Positions 48,124 to 60,727 of a stretch of 64,000 bases of DNA are shown here, one piece after another. This DNA comes from Drosophila persimilis. Lineage: Eukaryota > Arthropoda > Insecta > Diptera > Drosophilidae. A model generated the notes under the pieces. It was not told the DNA's origin and did not search any database. It saw only the letters and a program-made list of their open reading frames with translations. How positions within the stretch are numbered: position 1 is the stretch's first letter; every line of letters begins with the position of its first letter. Made by a program: the position numbers and the translations under genes. The stretch covers positions 124,001 to 188,000 of the forward strand of contig NW_020825356.1 of the NCBI RefSeq assembly GCF_003286085.1, given 5' to 3'.

Positions 48124-49874
48124 GTTACTATAGAATTCAAGCTTGAGAATAGAATTTCGAGTTTTTATTCATATAGATTTATTTACAGTGATACAATTCT
48201 TGGGCCCAATATATTCAATCGTATTCCTTCTTACTCGTAAAGAATATACACCGTAGTAAAATGATTAAAGCAGTAAATACTCGTATATGGAATCGGAACA
48301 CTGGAAAACTGGCTGTCTTTCCTTAAGCAAGAGGATTATGATCAAAAAGTAATAATTTCTCTAATTATAATTATTGATGGTGCTAAATAATCGGCTGTAG
48401 CTAATGGACACACAAAGAAATTCCTCGTAAAATATTGAAAGTATGTTTTAATATCATCATTGGGATTTTTTGTATCCATTTCTATAGTGGGAATATCGAA
48501 AAGTAAGCGAACTCGAGAGAGAAGGTTCTTTCCTTTGATTCTTCTTGACGCAAAGTGAAACTGTATGCTTTTAGTGGACATCATACATACATATGTACGA
48601 GTATGTGTGCATATGTGGGTGTGTGGGTGGCACGAGTGACGATTTGCCAACTGGCTGCAAAAAGCCAAAGTCAATTGTCAAATTGACACACAGATACGCA
48701 CTCGCATGTATATACGAGCTTGTATGCATGTGTGGGTGACGCGTGAGCGTGTTTGTGTGTGTGTGTGTGTGTGTGCCTTGTTGTTAGCTTCATTATTTGC
48801 CAAGTAAAAGTAATGAGACTTTTGTTGCCTTGTTGGGTTGCACATGAGTGCCTTCTATGAATTCTTTGTATTTGCACTCTCACACATACATATACATACA
48901 TCCATACATACATACATACTCCTGAGCAGCGGCAGGGACAATGCATTGGCAGAAAATAGGGTTCCACATTCACCCGTGGAGCATTTGAGTGTTGGTGTCT
49001 CCACCCAAGGAGCATCTGTGTGTGTGTTGGTGTCTCCGTCTCTGTCTCCTTCTCTGTCTCTGTTTCTGTGCTAGCGCTGTCCTTTTGTATATTGGACAAA
49101 CAAAAGCGCAAAAAGCGTTGACAGACAATAGAGCCGCACAGTGGGGCCAACAGCAGCCGCAACAATCGCTGCGCAATACACAAAGTAAAAGCATTTGGAA
49201 ATGCACGACAGAACCGGGTCCGGACTGCAATTCCTGAGGATAACTTGGTCAAGGGAGAGGGTTGGGAATGTGGAATGGGTATCCTGGCTGCTGGCCAGGC
49301 TGCGATAAGAACGTTGCTGAAGTCACTGAAGCCGTAGCTGCTGAAGCCATGGCCTCCATCTGGGTCCTGGACTCGCATTACCGATAGAAAATAAATTAAT
49401 TTTCATAATAATTGGCTCACACTCGGCCAGTTTCCGACTAGCATAGCCCGCTATCCGATACCCACTACACTTTATCCCTTATCCGGTATACCCTGCCCTC
49501 TACGCTTTATGCGCCACCAGATCCACTGCATTGCCGGGGGCCATACCCATGCCGTTCGGAACCCTTTTTCGGAACCGGGCGCCAATAATAATAACATTGT
49601 TAACACAACGTGCGCATGTAATAAAATCGTTTATTGAATTGGCCATAAATTTTCGTAGCTACAACAGCCGCAAAGGCGCACAAAGTCAAAAAGTTGCATT
49701 CCACAGGGGCATGGCAGCGCAAGGAGAGGGGGCCCCATTGAGGGCTGGCCTTTTGTGCGAAAGTTTAGAGAGAGTTTAGGAAGCTCGTCGTGCCAGCGGC
49801 GAGAAGCAGGAGCAACTCAACGCACAGGAGGAATAGTGAAGGGGTGGAAGGAGGAGAGCTGGCAGTGGCAGTGC

Positions 49875-49896
49875 GATAGGGATAGGGATAGGGATA
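49875..49896. repeat. GGGATA hexanucleotide repeat
   Basis: About 3.5 units. Confidence 0.85.
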
Positions 49897-50541
49897 ATGT
49901 GGCTGCTTGAAGCTCTGCCTTGTGGGCCACCAGGTGGCATACATATCTCTTTCTTTGTGTGTGTAAGTGTGTGGCTTGAGCCACTCGGCTACCTATCCAC
50001 ATACTATACATACATCGATACGACTATACCCACATGGTCCAGCTAATTCAGCTATTGAAACGCTTTGAGCAGAGCTTACGTGTATCTGAAATGGCTTAAG
50101 CAATTAAACGCCACAATCGAGAGAGCTGTAAGATATGGCTGCGAATCATGGGGAACCTAAGCACAGCTTGGTGATCGATGACTCAAGGATTCGCTTATTC
50201 CTTATACTGTTTAAGCATGGGGGATTCTAGCTTTAAGACAAAGCTAATACTTGAATCATGGACCATACTTTGGAAATCCAACTTTTTTTTGGACCCGATG
50301 CTCATTATTTTATCCGCTTATTCTCAAAACATTCGTTTCATTTGCAATTAGGCAGAGCCGTGTCCTTTCAAAGGAATTGGAGGGGCGGATGCGGATGCGG
50401 CTCGGGGACATTGCACACTACGTCCATTAATTTGCGCCAGTATTTTAACTACCAAACATAAATTGCATGTGGCGCCATTAATAAGCATAAAAGCATCTTC
50501 ACAGCAGCGCAGGGAGATGCCAGCCCCTTGGCAGCCATCTT

Positions 50542-50573
50542 CAGAGCCAGAACCAGAGCCAGAGCCAGAGCCA
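50542..50573. repeat. GAGCCA hexanucleotide repeat
   Basis: About five units, one imperfect. Confidence 0.85.
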
Positions 50574-51672
50574 CTCGGGTTGCTATGGGAGTGCGACAAA
50601 AGTACATAGTGCGGCGGGCTGTTTCGAGCTTCGAGGTTCGAGGACTTGTGGAATCGCTTAAAATGTTTTCAATGCTGTTCAATAATTCCGGCAAGGGACA
50701 ACAGCCACAGAGACAGCGACATTGAGAGCGAGGACGCCGACGACGATGACGACGACGACGAGGGCGCGACAACGACTAATGAGCATGATAAACGAGCTGA
50801 GACGAGCGCTCACTGGAAGATAAGATTCTCTGCTCTTTTCTGCTGCATTTTCTCCTGCCATCTCCTATCCTCTTGCTTGTTTGCTTAAAAAATGGCGCGC
50901 TCAATGAAGTGATGTGTAAATAACGGTATTATATTTCAAAAGGAGCTTAAACGAGGCCAAAACCCGTTCATCGCATCTCGTTTTCTAGCCCATCTTTGGC
51001 TCGGCTCTGGTCGCCTATGTAGCCCCTCTTCGCTGTCTCTTTACAGTCTCCTCGCTAATTATTGGATGGATGTGCAACAGGAAGTGCAAAATGCGGGAAT
51101 GCTCGGGACTTCGGAGCTCCGGAACTGGGTGCCATCACAGCACAAAGGACATTCCACACGAGAACTTGCCAATGATGAATAATGAATGGGATCAGGCAAA
51201 CGACAATAGAATAGCTCACTCTTTCGTCCCTTGCTCATCGTGATGCCTGCTCAGGGGCTAAGCGGATGTGGAATGCACTGAAAGTATAGAACTGTACAAG
51301 AACAAGAAAACAATCAATGAAAATTCCTTGGCATCTCTAGACGCACTTCTTTTTTTCCCCTCTTCAATTATAGTAAAATATTTTTAGGGACATATCATAA
51401 ATAAAGATGCATAATTGCATCTTTAGAAGCACACCTTAATTCAGGAAATATTTCGTTTTTAGATTTGGTTAACTACATTTTTTATAATTTCCTGCACCAC
51501 ACCGATTTTAATTTGATCTTTTCTACTACTATTCTTTTGATTCGTTCCTAATGAGATTCTCTAGAAACTTATTCCTGTATTTTAAATCATTATTATATTT
51601 GACTCTACATATGTGCGTACCTACTGCTTGCCATCTCTCTATTTTGGTGGGGGAATCGAGAGTGCAGGGTGC

Positions 51673-51929
51673 TTACCACCTAGTATCTATTGGAAAAAAT
51701 AGGAAATAATCTATGCAATAGTGCTAGTATTGAGAGAAATCGTTTACCCACGAACAGATGAGAGCTACGGTCACTTATAGCTCCAGTTCTTGTTATATTT
51801 ATCCCGCAAACGTGTACGACTGTACTTTTCTTGATCAATTCCGATTTATAGAAAGAGTAAGATCAACATGTATTTTAAAATCATGCCTAATTTAAATTTG
51901 TTTTTTGCAAGTTTTTTCTTACCGATCAT
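51673..51929 (-). CDS. Candidate three-exon 30-aa peptide gene (or spliced ncRNA)
   Basis: On the minus strand, ATG at 51929 begins exon 1 (51929-51923, donor G/GTAAGA). Exon 2 is 51819-51748 (acceptor AAAAGTACAG, donor GTGG/GTAAAC). Exon 3 is 51686-51673 (acceptor CCTATTTTTTCCAATAG). Both introns are phase 1, and the second has an ideal 61-bp size with a branch-like ACTAG/ACTAT word and a pyrimidine tract. The product would be 30 aa, containing VVHVCGINITRTGAISDRSS and ending FVDTRW. A perfect core-promoter Motif 1 lies 70 bp upstream. An alternative frame through exon 1 (KRRKLRGEDDR) would join exon 2 in phase but has no ATG. It could equally be a non-coding host transcript. Family not recognised. 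Confidence 0.4.
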
Positions 51930-51999
51930 CTTCTCCTCTCAATTTCCTCCTCTTCGTTGGCTTTTTATCTAAATATTCTTTTTGTTCAATTTTTTCGGG

Positions 52000-52012
52000 C
52001 AGTGTGACCACT
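52000..52012 (-). promoter_or_regulatory. Core promoter Motif 1
   Basis: On the minus strand the sequence is GTGGTCACACTG, an exact match to the Drosophila core-promoter element YGGTCACACTR that marks start sites of broadly expressed TATA-less genes. It lies directly upstream of the spliced minus-strand unit. Confidence 0.65.
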
Positions 52013-52181
52013 TCACTTTACTTTTAATATGTTAAACTGCGAGTTGACGACGCACAAAAGTGCGGCATGCCAGGCATGTGGACCATTACGACCCACCCCT
52101 GCAGCTGCGTGTGTGTGGAGTTCATAAAAAATATAAAGAAAAGAAGCCATGAGGAGAGGGGCAGAATATGTGGCTGGAGCA

Positions 52182-52203
52182 GGGACAGGGACAGGGACAG
52201 GGG
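52182..52203. repeat. GGGACA hexanucleotide repeat
   Basis: Four units. Confidence 0.85.
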
Positions 52204-54424
52204 CCCGAGGCTCGAGGCACGGGACAGTGTAGGGCAGATAGGACACAAAGCAACTGCACAAAACTGTAAAACTGTAGCCAAGCACTTTTTGATTTATGGA
52301 GACCTAAGCGGCACTACTCGTAGGTTAGACAGAGTAGGAGCCATACGGAGGAAGAGGAATGGTATGGAATGGAGTGGTGAGGGATGGGCTGGATAGTGGG
52401 GGCTCCGGCCAAGTATGTGGCGGGACAGGGGAGCTCAGTTTGGTCGGAAGTGTAGACAATTTGTTAGAATTTATACAAAAAATGCAGGCCGCTTTGCACG
52501 AGAAAGAAGTGGCGGCTACAGGGGGCTACAAAAGTGGTTATATATAGACTTACATCTATACATATATATTTATGCACATACTCATATATATTGCATAAAG
52601 GCAGAGCAGGCCCGTATAAAACATGAGAGGCATTTCATTTTAAAGCAGCTCAAACAAAACAAATGCCTTGGCTTTTGTGTGGACTTGAAACTAATGATTT
52701 TCACTTACCACAGCGGCAGTCCAGAGATTGCTGAGAGTGGGGGAATGGAGAGTCATGGGGCATGCCGTACATGCAATCTCTGCACAGATTTACATGACAT
52801 TATGTCATTGTCGTTGCTGCTGCTACTGCTGCTGCTGCTGTCTGTTTTTATGACGTCAATTATGTTTATGAGTGTCTAAACAAAAAGTCTTATAAAGACC
52901 TCCACAGCATTCCCCCTTTCCCCTCGTTGTCTGGGTGTGTGGGTGAATGTGGTGGTGCTAGGGGGGATGAAGACTGTACTAGTACTAGTACTAAGACTTC
53001 CATGCAGTTTGAGTTTAAGTGAATTTATTACCATGAGCCAAATTTATTTAAGCAGTCAAATGCACGTGAAGTGCATCTCAAGAAAGCTGTCACACAGTCG
53101 TCTGCTCTCTCTCTCCACTCCACTCCACTCCAGCCACCATGCCCCATGCTGACATCAAAGGCAGAAGCTGGAAGGTGGAATGAGGCTGTGCCTCAGACAA
53201 ATGCATGTGTAGCAAGGCTGCTTTTTTTCGGTTGGGCTTGTTACGTGTGTACAATAGGGTGAATCACTTTAAAGAATTTTCGAAATTTTAAATATAATTT
53301 ATTAAACTCACAGTGTAGTTTTCCACAGGCACAGCATAACCTTCAATAGATATAGATAAATGTGCTTTCTTAATGGAGTGAATCACCCTGATATGTGCAC
53401 TTGTGCCAATGACTGACAGCTCTCACACACAGAGATGCAGACACTCACACATGTGTAGATACGCACGCAGGCACAGACACAGACACAGACACAGAGAGAC
53501 AGACACTTACACAGAGACAGGCTGCTTGCTCGGGGCCATGCAAATCCAACTTTGCTGCTGCTTGAAGCAGTTGTCAGTAATTTCAAGCGAATGGCAGGGC
53601 CAGGATATTTCACAGAGAAGTGGCAGTAGAAGCAGCAGGAGGAGTATAAGGAGGAGGAGAAGGATGAGGGGCGGCAGGATCTAAGGGATAGATGAAAATG
53701 GAGGTTGCAGTGCCAACATTGACGAGGACAACTTCGTTGCCACCGTACGCCTTTTGCCATGCCCCATTCTCCGTGCCCCATTCTGTTGCAGTTGCTGGTG
53801 GAAATCAAATCAAATTCCCGACAAACATCAGCAACAACAGGACATGTTGTCATTGCTGAGAGTGTGTACATCTCCGTCTCTTTTCCTCTTTGGGATTGCG
53901 AGTGTGTGTGTGTGTGCGCGTGGCAGGGATTCGATAGCTGTCACGGATAATCAGCGTGATGGGGGGAAATTGAACAACAAGCTCCCGCTTGCATGTCTTG
54001 GCCAGAAATTTAAATTTTTAATCCAAAATAATTCGGAAAGGCTGTCCCCTGCTGAGAGACTATTTCCTTTCAGCTTTTCGGTGGTCTAACTTTTGGGGCC
54101 AACATTTTGTGGCCAATTTTTAATTCAGTTAAAGCTAAGTTTCAGTCGGTACATCCGACATATGCCGTCCTTGAAGTGGGGTGAGCTACTGTGGTGGGCG
54201 TGACCGGGAGCCGCGCACCTACAATTTCCGCATGTCAACTGCACTTTGCATGAGTGCCCCGCACGCAGACACACCCACACACTTGTGCCACATCAGCACT
54301 CCAGCTCTTGACTCTGACTTGGTTGTGCTTTTGCCCAACTCCAACCCCAACTCTAACCAACCAACGAACCAACCAACCAACCATCATCGTGTGGATCATC
54401 ATCATCATTCTGCTCCGCTTCCTG

Positions 54425-54483
54425 CCTGTTCCTGTTCCTATCCCTGTTCCCATTCCCATTCCCATTCCCGTTCCCGTTCCCGA
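54425..54483. repeat. TTCCCA/TTCCCG hexanucleotide repeat
   Basis: About nine imperfect hexamers, followed by a T-rich run at 54494-54506. Confidence 0.9.
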
Positions 54484-55669
54484 TTCTCCTATCTTTTTTT
54501 TTTTTTGTGTGGCATTTCCACTTGATTTACAAAACTCAACGCAACAACGAGGCAAGTGTACTGAGGGGCACAGCAACAAAACCACATTTGACTGACTGAC
54601 GACTGACTGCCAGTCCAACGCTCTACCCTACACCCAAACCCGCCACCTCCTGGCATCTGACAGTGTATGTGTGTGTGGCCTGTTACAGAGTTGATTTATA
54701 TGCACGTCGATTCGACGTAATTGAAGACGTGATCGAAATTCAAATTTTTGATTTTTAGACCCCGTGACTGGATTGGCATTTGTGTGACTGCCACTGTGAC
54801 TGGATCTGCTGTTGGAACCGGGACTGGGCAGATATTCAGACCCCCCCGTCATCCTGTCTATCGCTATCCGCCAGCGCTTACCCTAACCCCTTCCATCTCC
54901 TGCCCTTTCCCATTGCACTTCTCTTACCTCTCTCCCTTCAATTCTCAATTCTTTGGGTGGCTTAATGTGATTTTGGTTTCGATTCTCTTTGCTCACTCAC
55001 AGACCCTGCTCGTGTACGTATATATATTTGCAATGAAATAATTTCCATTCTTCTTTTGGCAACAAGTGAGCAGAAGATGCAGCTTCCTTGCCGCGTTTCC
55101 TTTACGGAGTTACGTTTTCCATATGCTGGCCGGCTGGCCGTAGAGAAAGCTGAATTCTTTATCAATGAACTCGATTCCATACAGACTCTAGTCAATTTCG
55201 CATTTTATCAATGTCACGCTGGCTTGTGTGGATGCCCTCTTCTCGAGATTGGCGGAGTCCGTTGACTCATGATATCAGCTTATGTTATATAACGAATGTA
55301 ATGTTATTATGTCTGCATAATCATCGGGTATTACTGTTTGCTGTTCCTTGGCAAGTCTCTGATATTCATTGATATAACATTAAATGATGATATCCGGCAT
55401 TCCTGTATTAATTCTTTGGTTAGCTCAAGATAATTATTCTTTGGGACATCCTTTGGTTAGGGTATTAAAAGGTTTGCCTTGTGGTCCTTAAATCCATTTT
55501 CTTGTTTGTCGCCCACCTCCTCCACCGCATACACCAGTCTGGGTCTCATCTTCATCCTCTCTGTCGTGGCATTTCCAGCATCCCAAACTTTGTTAAATCA
55601 GCCATGAAAACGGATTGTCGTCTGTGCATTTTTGCATTTCTTTTGCTCGTTTCATTGACTCTCTGGCAG

Positions 55670-55738
55670 AATGAATGAATGAATGACCGACTGAGTGACT
55701 GACTGACTGGCTGGCTGACTGGCTGACTGACTGACTGG
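55670..55738. repeat. Tetranucleotide repeat GAAT/GACT/GGCT
   Basis: About seventeen related tetramers: first GAAT, then mixed GACT and GGCT. Confidence 0.9.
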
Positions 55739-57491
55739 GCTTGACAAAACGTGACCTTCTGTCAAGTCTAACAGTTTTCAATAATAATGCTCTCGTAGCT
55801 ACCCCGCACCAGTGTTTGCCTGTTCAGCATTTGACCCGACCCGCTTTGCTTATTACCATTGCCGGAGTCTGCCTCCGTCTTGGGTATTGCACCGCTCCTT
55901 CTCTCTCTCACACTCTCCCTTTATACACACTGAGCACACACAAAGATACAATCACTCACACTCACATACGCCCACACTTTCGACATTAAACTGAACACCT
56001 GACTGGGCGAGTGGCGGCCTGGGGTAGGGGCAGGGGTAGGCCATCTTGTGGGGGCGGGAGTGCGTATTTGCACTCATCCAGATGCTAATGGTTCTGTTGT
56101 CGACACTCTAGACATTTGCTGGCTTCATGTGTGTTGCCCGTTGGTTGCTTCTGGGGCCCCTACTTCCTACCTGGCCATCCTTCTCCGCACTTGGAGCTGC
56201 CTGTTGTTCTGCCTATGACAGTCTATGGCTCTAGTGGTGAGTCGCACAGCGTGACTTCATTCACTGTTTGTCATTTAACTTCTCAGTACCTTTTTTAGCT
56301 TTCCAGGAATTTAGCTTTTGAGCACTGTTAAATCTGATTATTTTTTGGATAAATAACGAAAACGTTTGGATAATGTCGAACACTTTAATCCTTATCTTTA
56401 TTATAGATGCTATGTCCAACGATCTCCACTTGATGGTGTGGCTGTCACAGTTAATGTCAGCCGAATCACAGTTTGTCATTCACCCACAGATGTCGCTGTC
56501 ACTGAATGTGGGTGCGTGTGCATCTGTATCTTTGTCGGTGCCTCCTCTGGGTGTCTGAGTGAGTATCTGTGTGAGGTTCCTTATGGGCTGTTGTGCTTTT
56601 GTCTTATGTTTTGTTTGTGTTAATATTTACATAATTGTGGTTAAAAGTAGCTTTTAAGATGTTTTTAACTGGCAGACAAAGAGGAGTGCTCCCAATACGA
56701 ATCCGTATTCAGTTGCCATTTTGCTAGCCCAGCTTTTTGTTTTGCTTTCACCTCCTCATCTCTCCTTCTGAGGACTGCGTTTAATGGCTACAACAACGGC
56801 AACAATCAGCCTGGGCTGACAAATGCTAGAATCCGTTTTATTGCCGAGACCTTCGGCTTCTCCGGGGCTCTTATCCCCAGCCCCCTTAACTTGACATTTT
56901 AATAAAGAGTAGCGCCCCCCTTTCGAGGGGAATGGCACAAGAGCTGGATAGGCAGTGGCAACAACTTTAGACATTTGGGCTGGTTTTGGGCACACTCTCC
57001 CACATTTTCGTACACATATGGATGAATGTCCCAGCGTGTGTGCACCAACAGCAACTGCAACAATATTCCACTATTTACACACTGAAATGCTGAAAATATT
57101 TTTGGCAAACCTCAAACATTTCATTTTGAATTTTTCAATTTTGTTCCGTCCATTTTTTGTGGTTCTATTTTGTATTTTGAGATGAATTTGCCGTAAAAAT
57201 TGTTTGGGTTTTAAAATATTGAAGAGAGAAATGGGCGAGGGGTTGTTGGATTTTAAGGGAATATCTACACATCCGTTTGTGTTTAGTTAGCCCTCCCCTT
57301 GGAGAGAAACATTTTTGTTGGTTTCCCCTCTGTCTGTTCCCTTTTCTCTTCTTGGTAAACGTTTACGCAAGTGGGACTCCCACTCAGGGCACTTGTGTGC
57401 GGGCGTGGCACTTGATGGGGCATCCACTCTTGTTGTTGTAAGCCACAAAAACTTTAACTTTTGGCAACTTGTACCAACGCCAGAGCGGCCG

Positions 57492-57521
57492 CGTGGGCGG
57501 GGGCGGGGGCGGGGGCGAAGG
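57492..57521. repeat. GGGGGC hexanucleotide repeat
   Basis: About four G-rich units; the strand could form G-quadruplex structures. Confidence 0.85.
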
Positions 57522-57801
57522 TGGTCAGCCGCATAAAGCAAAATTGTGGCCGAGAAAGCTCAAAAGCGCTACAAAGCGTTGAGGAAACGGTAGAGGGCTA
57601 GGGCTAAGCGGAAACGGATTAGCAAGGAAAAACGAGTACTTCAGAAAAGCGAACACTTTTCCCTAGGCTTTTCTTTGAAACTCAACTCAATCCCCGAATC
57701 AGTTTTATTTAGTTCAGAATCAACAGTAGAAAAATCCAGAAAAATAAGAATTATAATATATTGATATATTTTAAGTCCGGCTTTCCGAAGATCATCCGAG
57801 A

Positions 57802-58483
57802 ATGAATCCTGATTCGCGTATGTTTGTTCCCCTCTTCATTCTGTTCGCGTTGATCCTGGCCACTCTTTGGGGTAAGGCAATCCCTAAGGAGGAAGCTCTG
57901 AATTTTTGTCCATATAATATAAAATCATTTTCCAGGTTTGATCAATCGCCAGGGCCTGATTGAAGCGTATCATAAGCAGTTGCATGGGGATCCGAATGCA
58001 GTTGGCGTTGAGTGGATGGATAAGCTTGCACAGCTTACGGATCGTAGGTTCAAATAGGGCCATAGTTAGATCAAAAGGTGTGCTAATGCTACTAAATCTT
58101 TCGTAGCTATCAGTGCGGTTGTTGCCATGGCCGACAAAGATAATGCAGGGATGAAATCAGAGAATACCCCAGTAAACAAAAATCTACTAGGGTATAAAAA
58201 TGCAACCAATCCGCCTGTGAATCAGAACTCAGACGAAAAGAAGGAGGAGCAAGAACTACTGCTGAAAGATCATAAGCAAGAAAAAGTCGATGAACCACAA
58301 GGTAGCTTTATTCAATCATTAAAGAGCAACTATACTAACTTGATTTTCCCACATCCTGTAGACAAAAATATGCGCAAGGTACGAATAGTCCCCGATTTGG
58401 ACTTGAGGCGTGAGTTTGCCAGCGATAGAGCCAATCCCTATATAGAGAATATCAATGAGAACTACGACATGACTTCCCAGTAA
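57802..58483 (+). CDS. Unrecognised three-exon protein with N-terminal signal or anchor, 184 aa
   Basis: Exons 57802-57871, 57936-58043 and 58107-58483 join in phase 1 at both introns (64 and 63 bp; donors G/GTAAGG and C/GTAGGT, acceptors TTTTCCAG and TTTCGTAG). The N-terminus has a hydrophobic segment (MFVPLFILFALILATLWG, about residues 7-24), either a signal peptide or a membrane anchor. Then follow NRQGLIEAYHKQLHGDP, VEWMDKLAQLTDP and a long Lys/Glu/Asn-rich hydrophilic part (KKEEQELLLKDHKQEKVDE) ending YDMTSQ. A poly(A) signal AATAAA lies at about 58562. I do not recognise the family. Consistent splicing and an intact frame across three exons make it a real gene. Confidence 0.75.
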
Positions 58484-59900
58484 TTGAGTCTCCCTCAATA
58501 AGAAACTAAATATATTTTGCATAAAGTTCGAGTGCGTTGACCTTCCCTGAGAAATTATTGAAATAAAGAAAGAGCAATCTATTAGTTGTTGAGTTGTTGA
58601 TGTCTCCAAGTCTGCTTCCTCGGATGGCAAGAATCATTAATTTGGCTTGGCTTGGCCTAGAGCTGTTCACGGCTGAAACTTAATTTCATTTTGTTTGACA
58701 AAACATTTATCTCGAAATGCTTAATTATCCTGTGAATGTGCCTGTCCCTAACCAAGTGCAAGAACCAGGCCAAGTCAAAGACCAAGTCCAAGACCAAGTC
58801 CAAGACCAACTGTCAGACAGCTACAGGAAAGAGAGATAGGAATAAAGAAAGTCTGAGTGGAGCTTTTCATTTCGATCGGGGCTTGGCAACCGACCTTTGT
58901 TGGTCGGAAAATTTGAGGCAATTACCGAGCGATTAAAGAGTTGTTGGGGCTCGGGGTCGGCCGAAACGGATGAAAGTTTTGGACAGAATTGCTGGCAGCT
59001 GGCGCCCCATAAACGTAATCAAATTTAATTTCAACAAATTGCTTTCGAATAACGCGACCTTCGATGGCGCCGCTCAAGCGCGAAAGAGTTGGAAAATTGT
59101 TAAAATAATAATAACTTTTGTTGCCCCTTTCCTCTCTCCTACCACTCTCTTTTTCTCCCTCTCTCTCTCGCTCTCTTTTGTGTGTAAATGTGTGTGTGTG
59201 TGTTTGCTGGTGCCGCAGAACAATCGGCACAATAACAACACCAATTTGCGCTGCAAATGATGGAAAAGTGGCAGGGAGCTGAGCCAGAAACCATGCCATT
59301 ACCTCTGCCACCGGGGCGTATACGTAATAATAAAAATGATGATTCATTCGACTAGACAGACACTACTGTACGGGGGAAGTGCGAGTGCAAGTGGGAGTGT
59401 GATTGGTAGGCAGGACGGGAAGGGCAGGCAGGACGAGTGAGTGAGTATTTGCTCTGTTCCTAATAAACAAATTAATTTGATTGAAGCCAAAATGAAAACT
59501 TTTCCCTGTGCGGTTTGGAAGGAATTTTTGCTAAGGGGGAAAAAGGAGCTAAGGGTAATGCAAGGAAAGTAGTATGAGGGGTTGGCCGGAAAAATCACAG
59601 ATTATATTTGATTTGAAAGTTCTGCAAGCTTTTCGAAATGATCTCTAATTGGATAATAGGTATAAAACATGTGATTTTATCATTAATTAGATATTGAATC
59701 TCCCGCATGATCTCATTTAAATGTTGGCTACTAATGGCATTTACATGTACGCGATCAATATTTGAGGAATCATTTTGCTAAGCTGTACGTATACGGTATA
59801 ATCATTCAATTAATGCTGAGAGCATACTCGAACTACAAATTCGTAGTAAACAAATTTCATAATCTCAGATTGTCCGGAGCATTTAATAACGTGGATACGA
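58484..59900. other. Intergenic, 58.5-59.9 kb
   Basis: 3' flank of the previous gene, a 12-bp repeat (AAGTCCAAGACC, 58764-58812), a TC/TG tract at 59150-59205 and AT-rich sequence. No exon supported. Confidence 0.5.
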
Positions 59901-59919
59901 ACGCAATAACAAATCGCCT

Positions 59920-60727
59920 GGGTCGACTTCCTCATCCAGCAGCGCCTGATCCTGCCGGTCATCGAGGAGGCTGAGAGTGCAGAGTTTGAGGAGGAGTGGA
60001 GCACCGCTTGGGGCACACCTGAGTGCCTGTCGTCCCTCCTGTGGAATCTGGTGGTCGAGGAAACGAGAAACATGTCGCCTCGACATCAGACGCGAAGACT
60101 GGAAAAGTGGCCTGAGGGGAAAGCCGTGATCACGGTAGACACCAGCGACAACAACGAAGCCCTGACGCCGGTGGAAGACGAGAAAGGGCGGAAGCGGGAG
60201 AACCAGACCACCCAAACGGGAGAGCCAGCAGAATGCGAGGTGCTGGGGGATTTTGTTGGAGACTGTCGTGCCCGCGGAGGAAAAAATCGAGATCGAGCGA
60301 ACCGTGACCTATGTGAACGGAAAGAGTGCAGGAGGAAGGAGTGTAGCAACGATCGTCAGGAAAACGCCGGCCATGGCCACGGGCGAGAGGACAGAGTTGA
60401 CGGCGAATAACGCAGGTTAGAGGGTCTGCCGACGCTCCCGACCTTTCTCGTCTACACCGGTGGAAGACGAGAAAGGGCGAGAGCGGGACAGCCAGACCAT
60501 CCCAACGGGAGAGAATGCCGGCTGGGAGCTGGGGACAAGCGAGAGAGCGATATTGTTGGAGTGCCGTACGAGACTGTCGTGCCTGCGCAGGAAAAAGACG
60601 AGATCGAGCGAACCGCGACCTATGTGAAGGAAAACGCCGACCCGTGACCGAGAGGAAAGAGTTGACAGCGAATAGCGCAGGTAAATCTGCAGGGGGTGGT
60701 ACTCCTCCACCTGCTTTCGGTCTGTAA
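59920..60727 (+). pseudogene. Decayed coding fragment with internal tandem duplication
   Basis: From about 59924 a frame reads WVDFLIQQRLILPVIEEAE, EEEWSTAWGTPECLSSLLWN and continues to a Lys/Glu/Arg-rich part. The intact-looking reading then switches frame (ETVVPAEEKIEIERTVTYV, then TGERTELTANNAG and stop near 60418). A second, diverged copy of the last 250 bp starts at 60460, 289 bp after the first (shared word GTGGAAGACGAGAAAGGGCG), and ends KELTANSAGKSAGGGTPP with a stop at 60725-60727. The frameshifts and duplication argue for a pseudogene or old transposon. Family not recognised. Confidence 0.45.

Larger units (their letters stand above)
48124..51672. other. Intergenic, 48.1-51.7 kb
   Basis: Holds TG and TACA tracts (48750-48775, 48886-48920), a TCTCTG-rich tract (49025-49070), and GGGATA and GAGCCA hexamers. 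The 235-codon minus frame 49378-48671 starts with ATG and has an initial SSYGFSDFSN stretch, but the rest is repeat-derived Thr/His and Glu/Thr. No gene called. Confidence 0.4.
52013..57801. other. Intergenic, 52.0-57.8 kb
   Basis: Dominated by simple repeats. Minus-strand splice-like signals (CCCCCACTCTCAG acceptor and GTG/GTAAGT donor) bracket a possible 22-nt exon near 52706-52728. A 62-codon frame from ATG 55077 (MQLPCRVSFTELRFPYAG, later NFAFYQCHAGLCGCPLL) to a stop at 55265 lies in GC-balanced sequence, but the minus strand is also open there, so coding is uncertain. Other frames are repeat-derived. No gene called. Confidence 0.4.

Noticed and set aside
48671..49378. 235-aa minus-strand ORF
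   Set aside because: Most of its length is TCTCTG, TG and TACA repeat translated; only the first 30 residues look protein-like and no splice site supports them.
50528..50772. Arg-rich and Asp-rich ORFs
   Set aside because: Produced by GAGCCA and GAC repeats.
55593..55781. Ser/Gln-rich minus-strand ORF
   Set aside because: Direct translation of the GACT/GGCT tetranucleotide tract.
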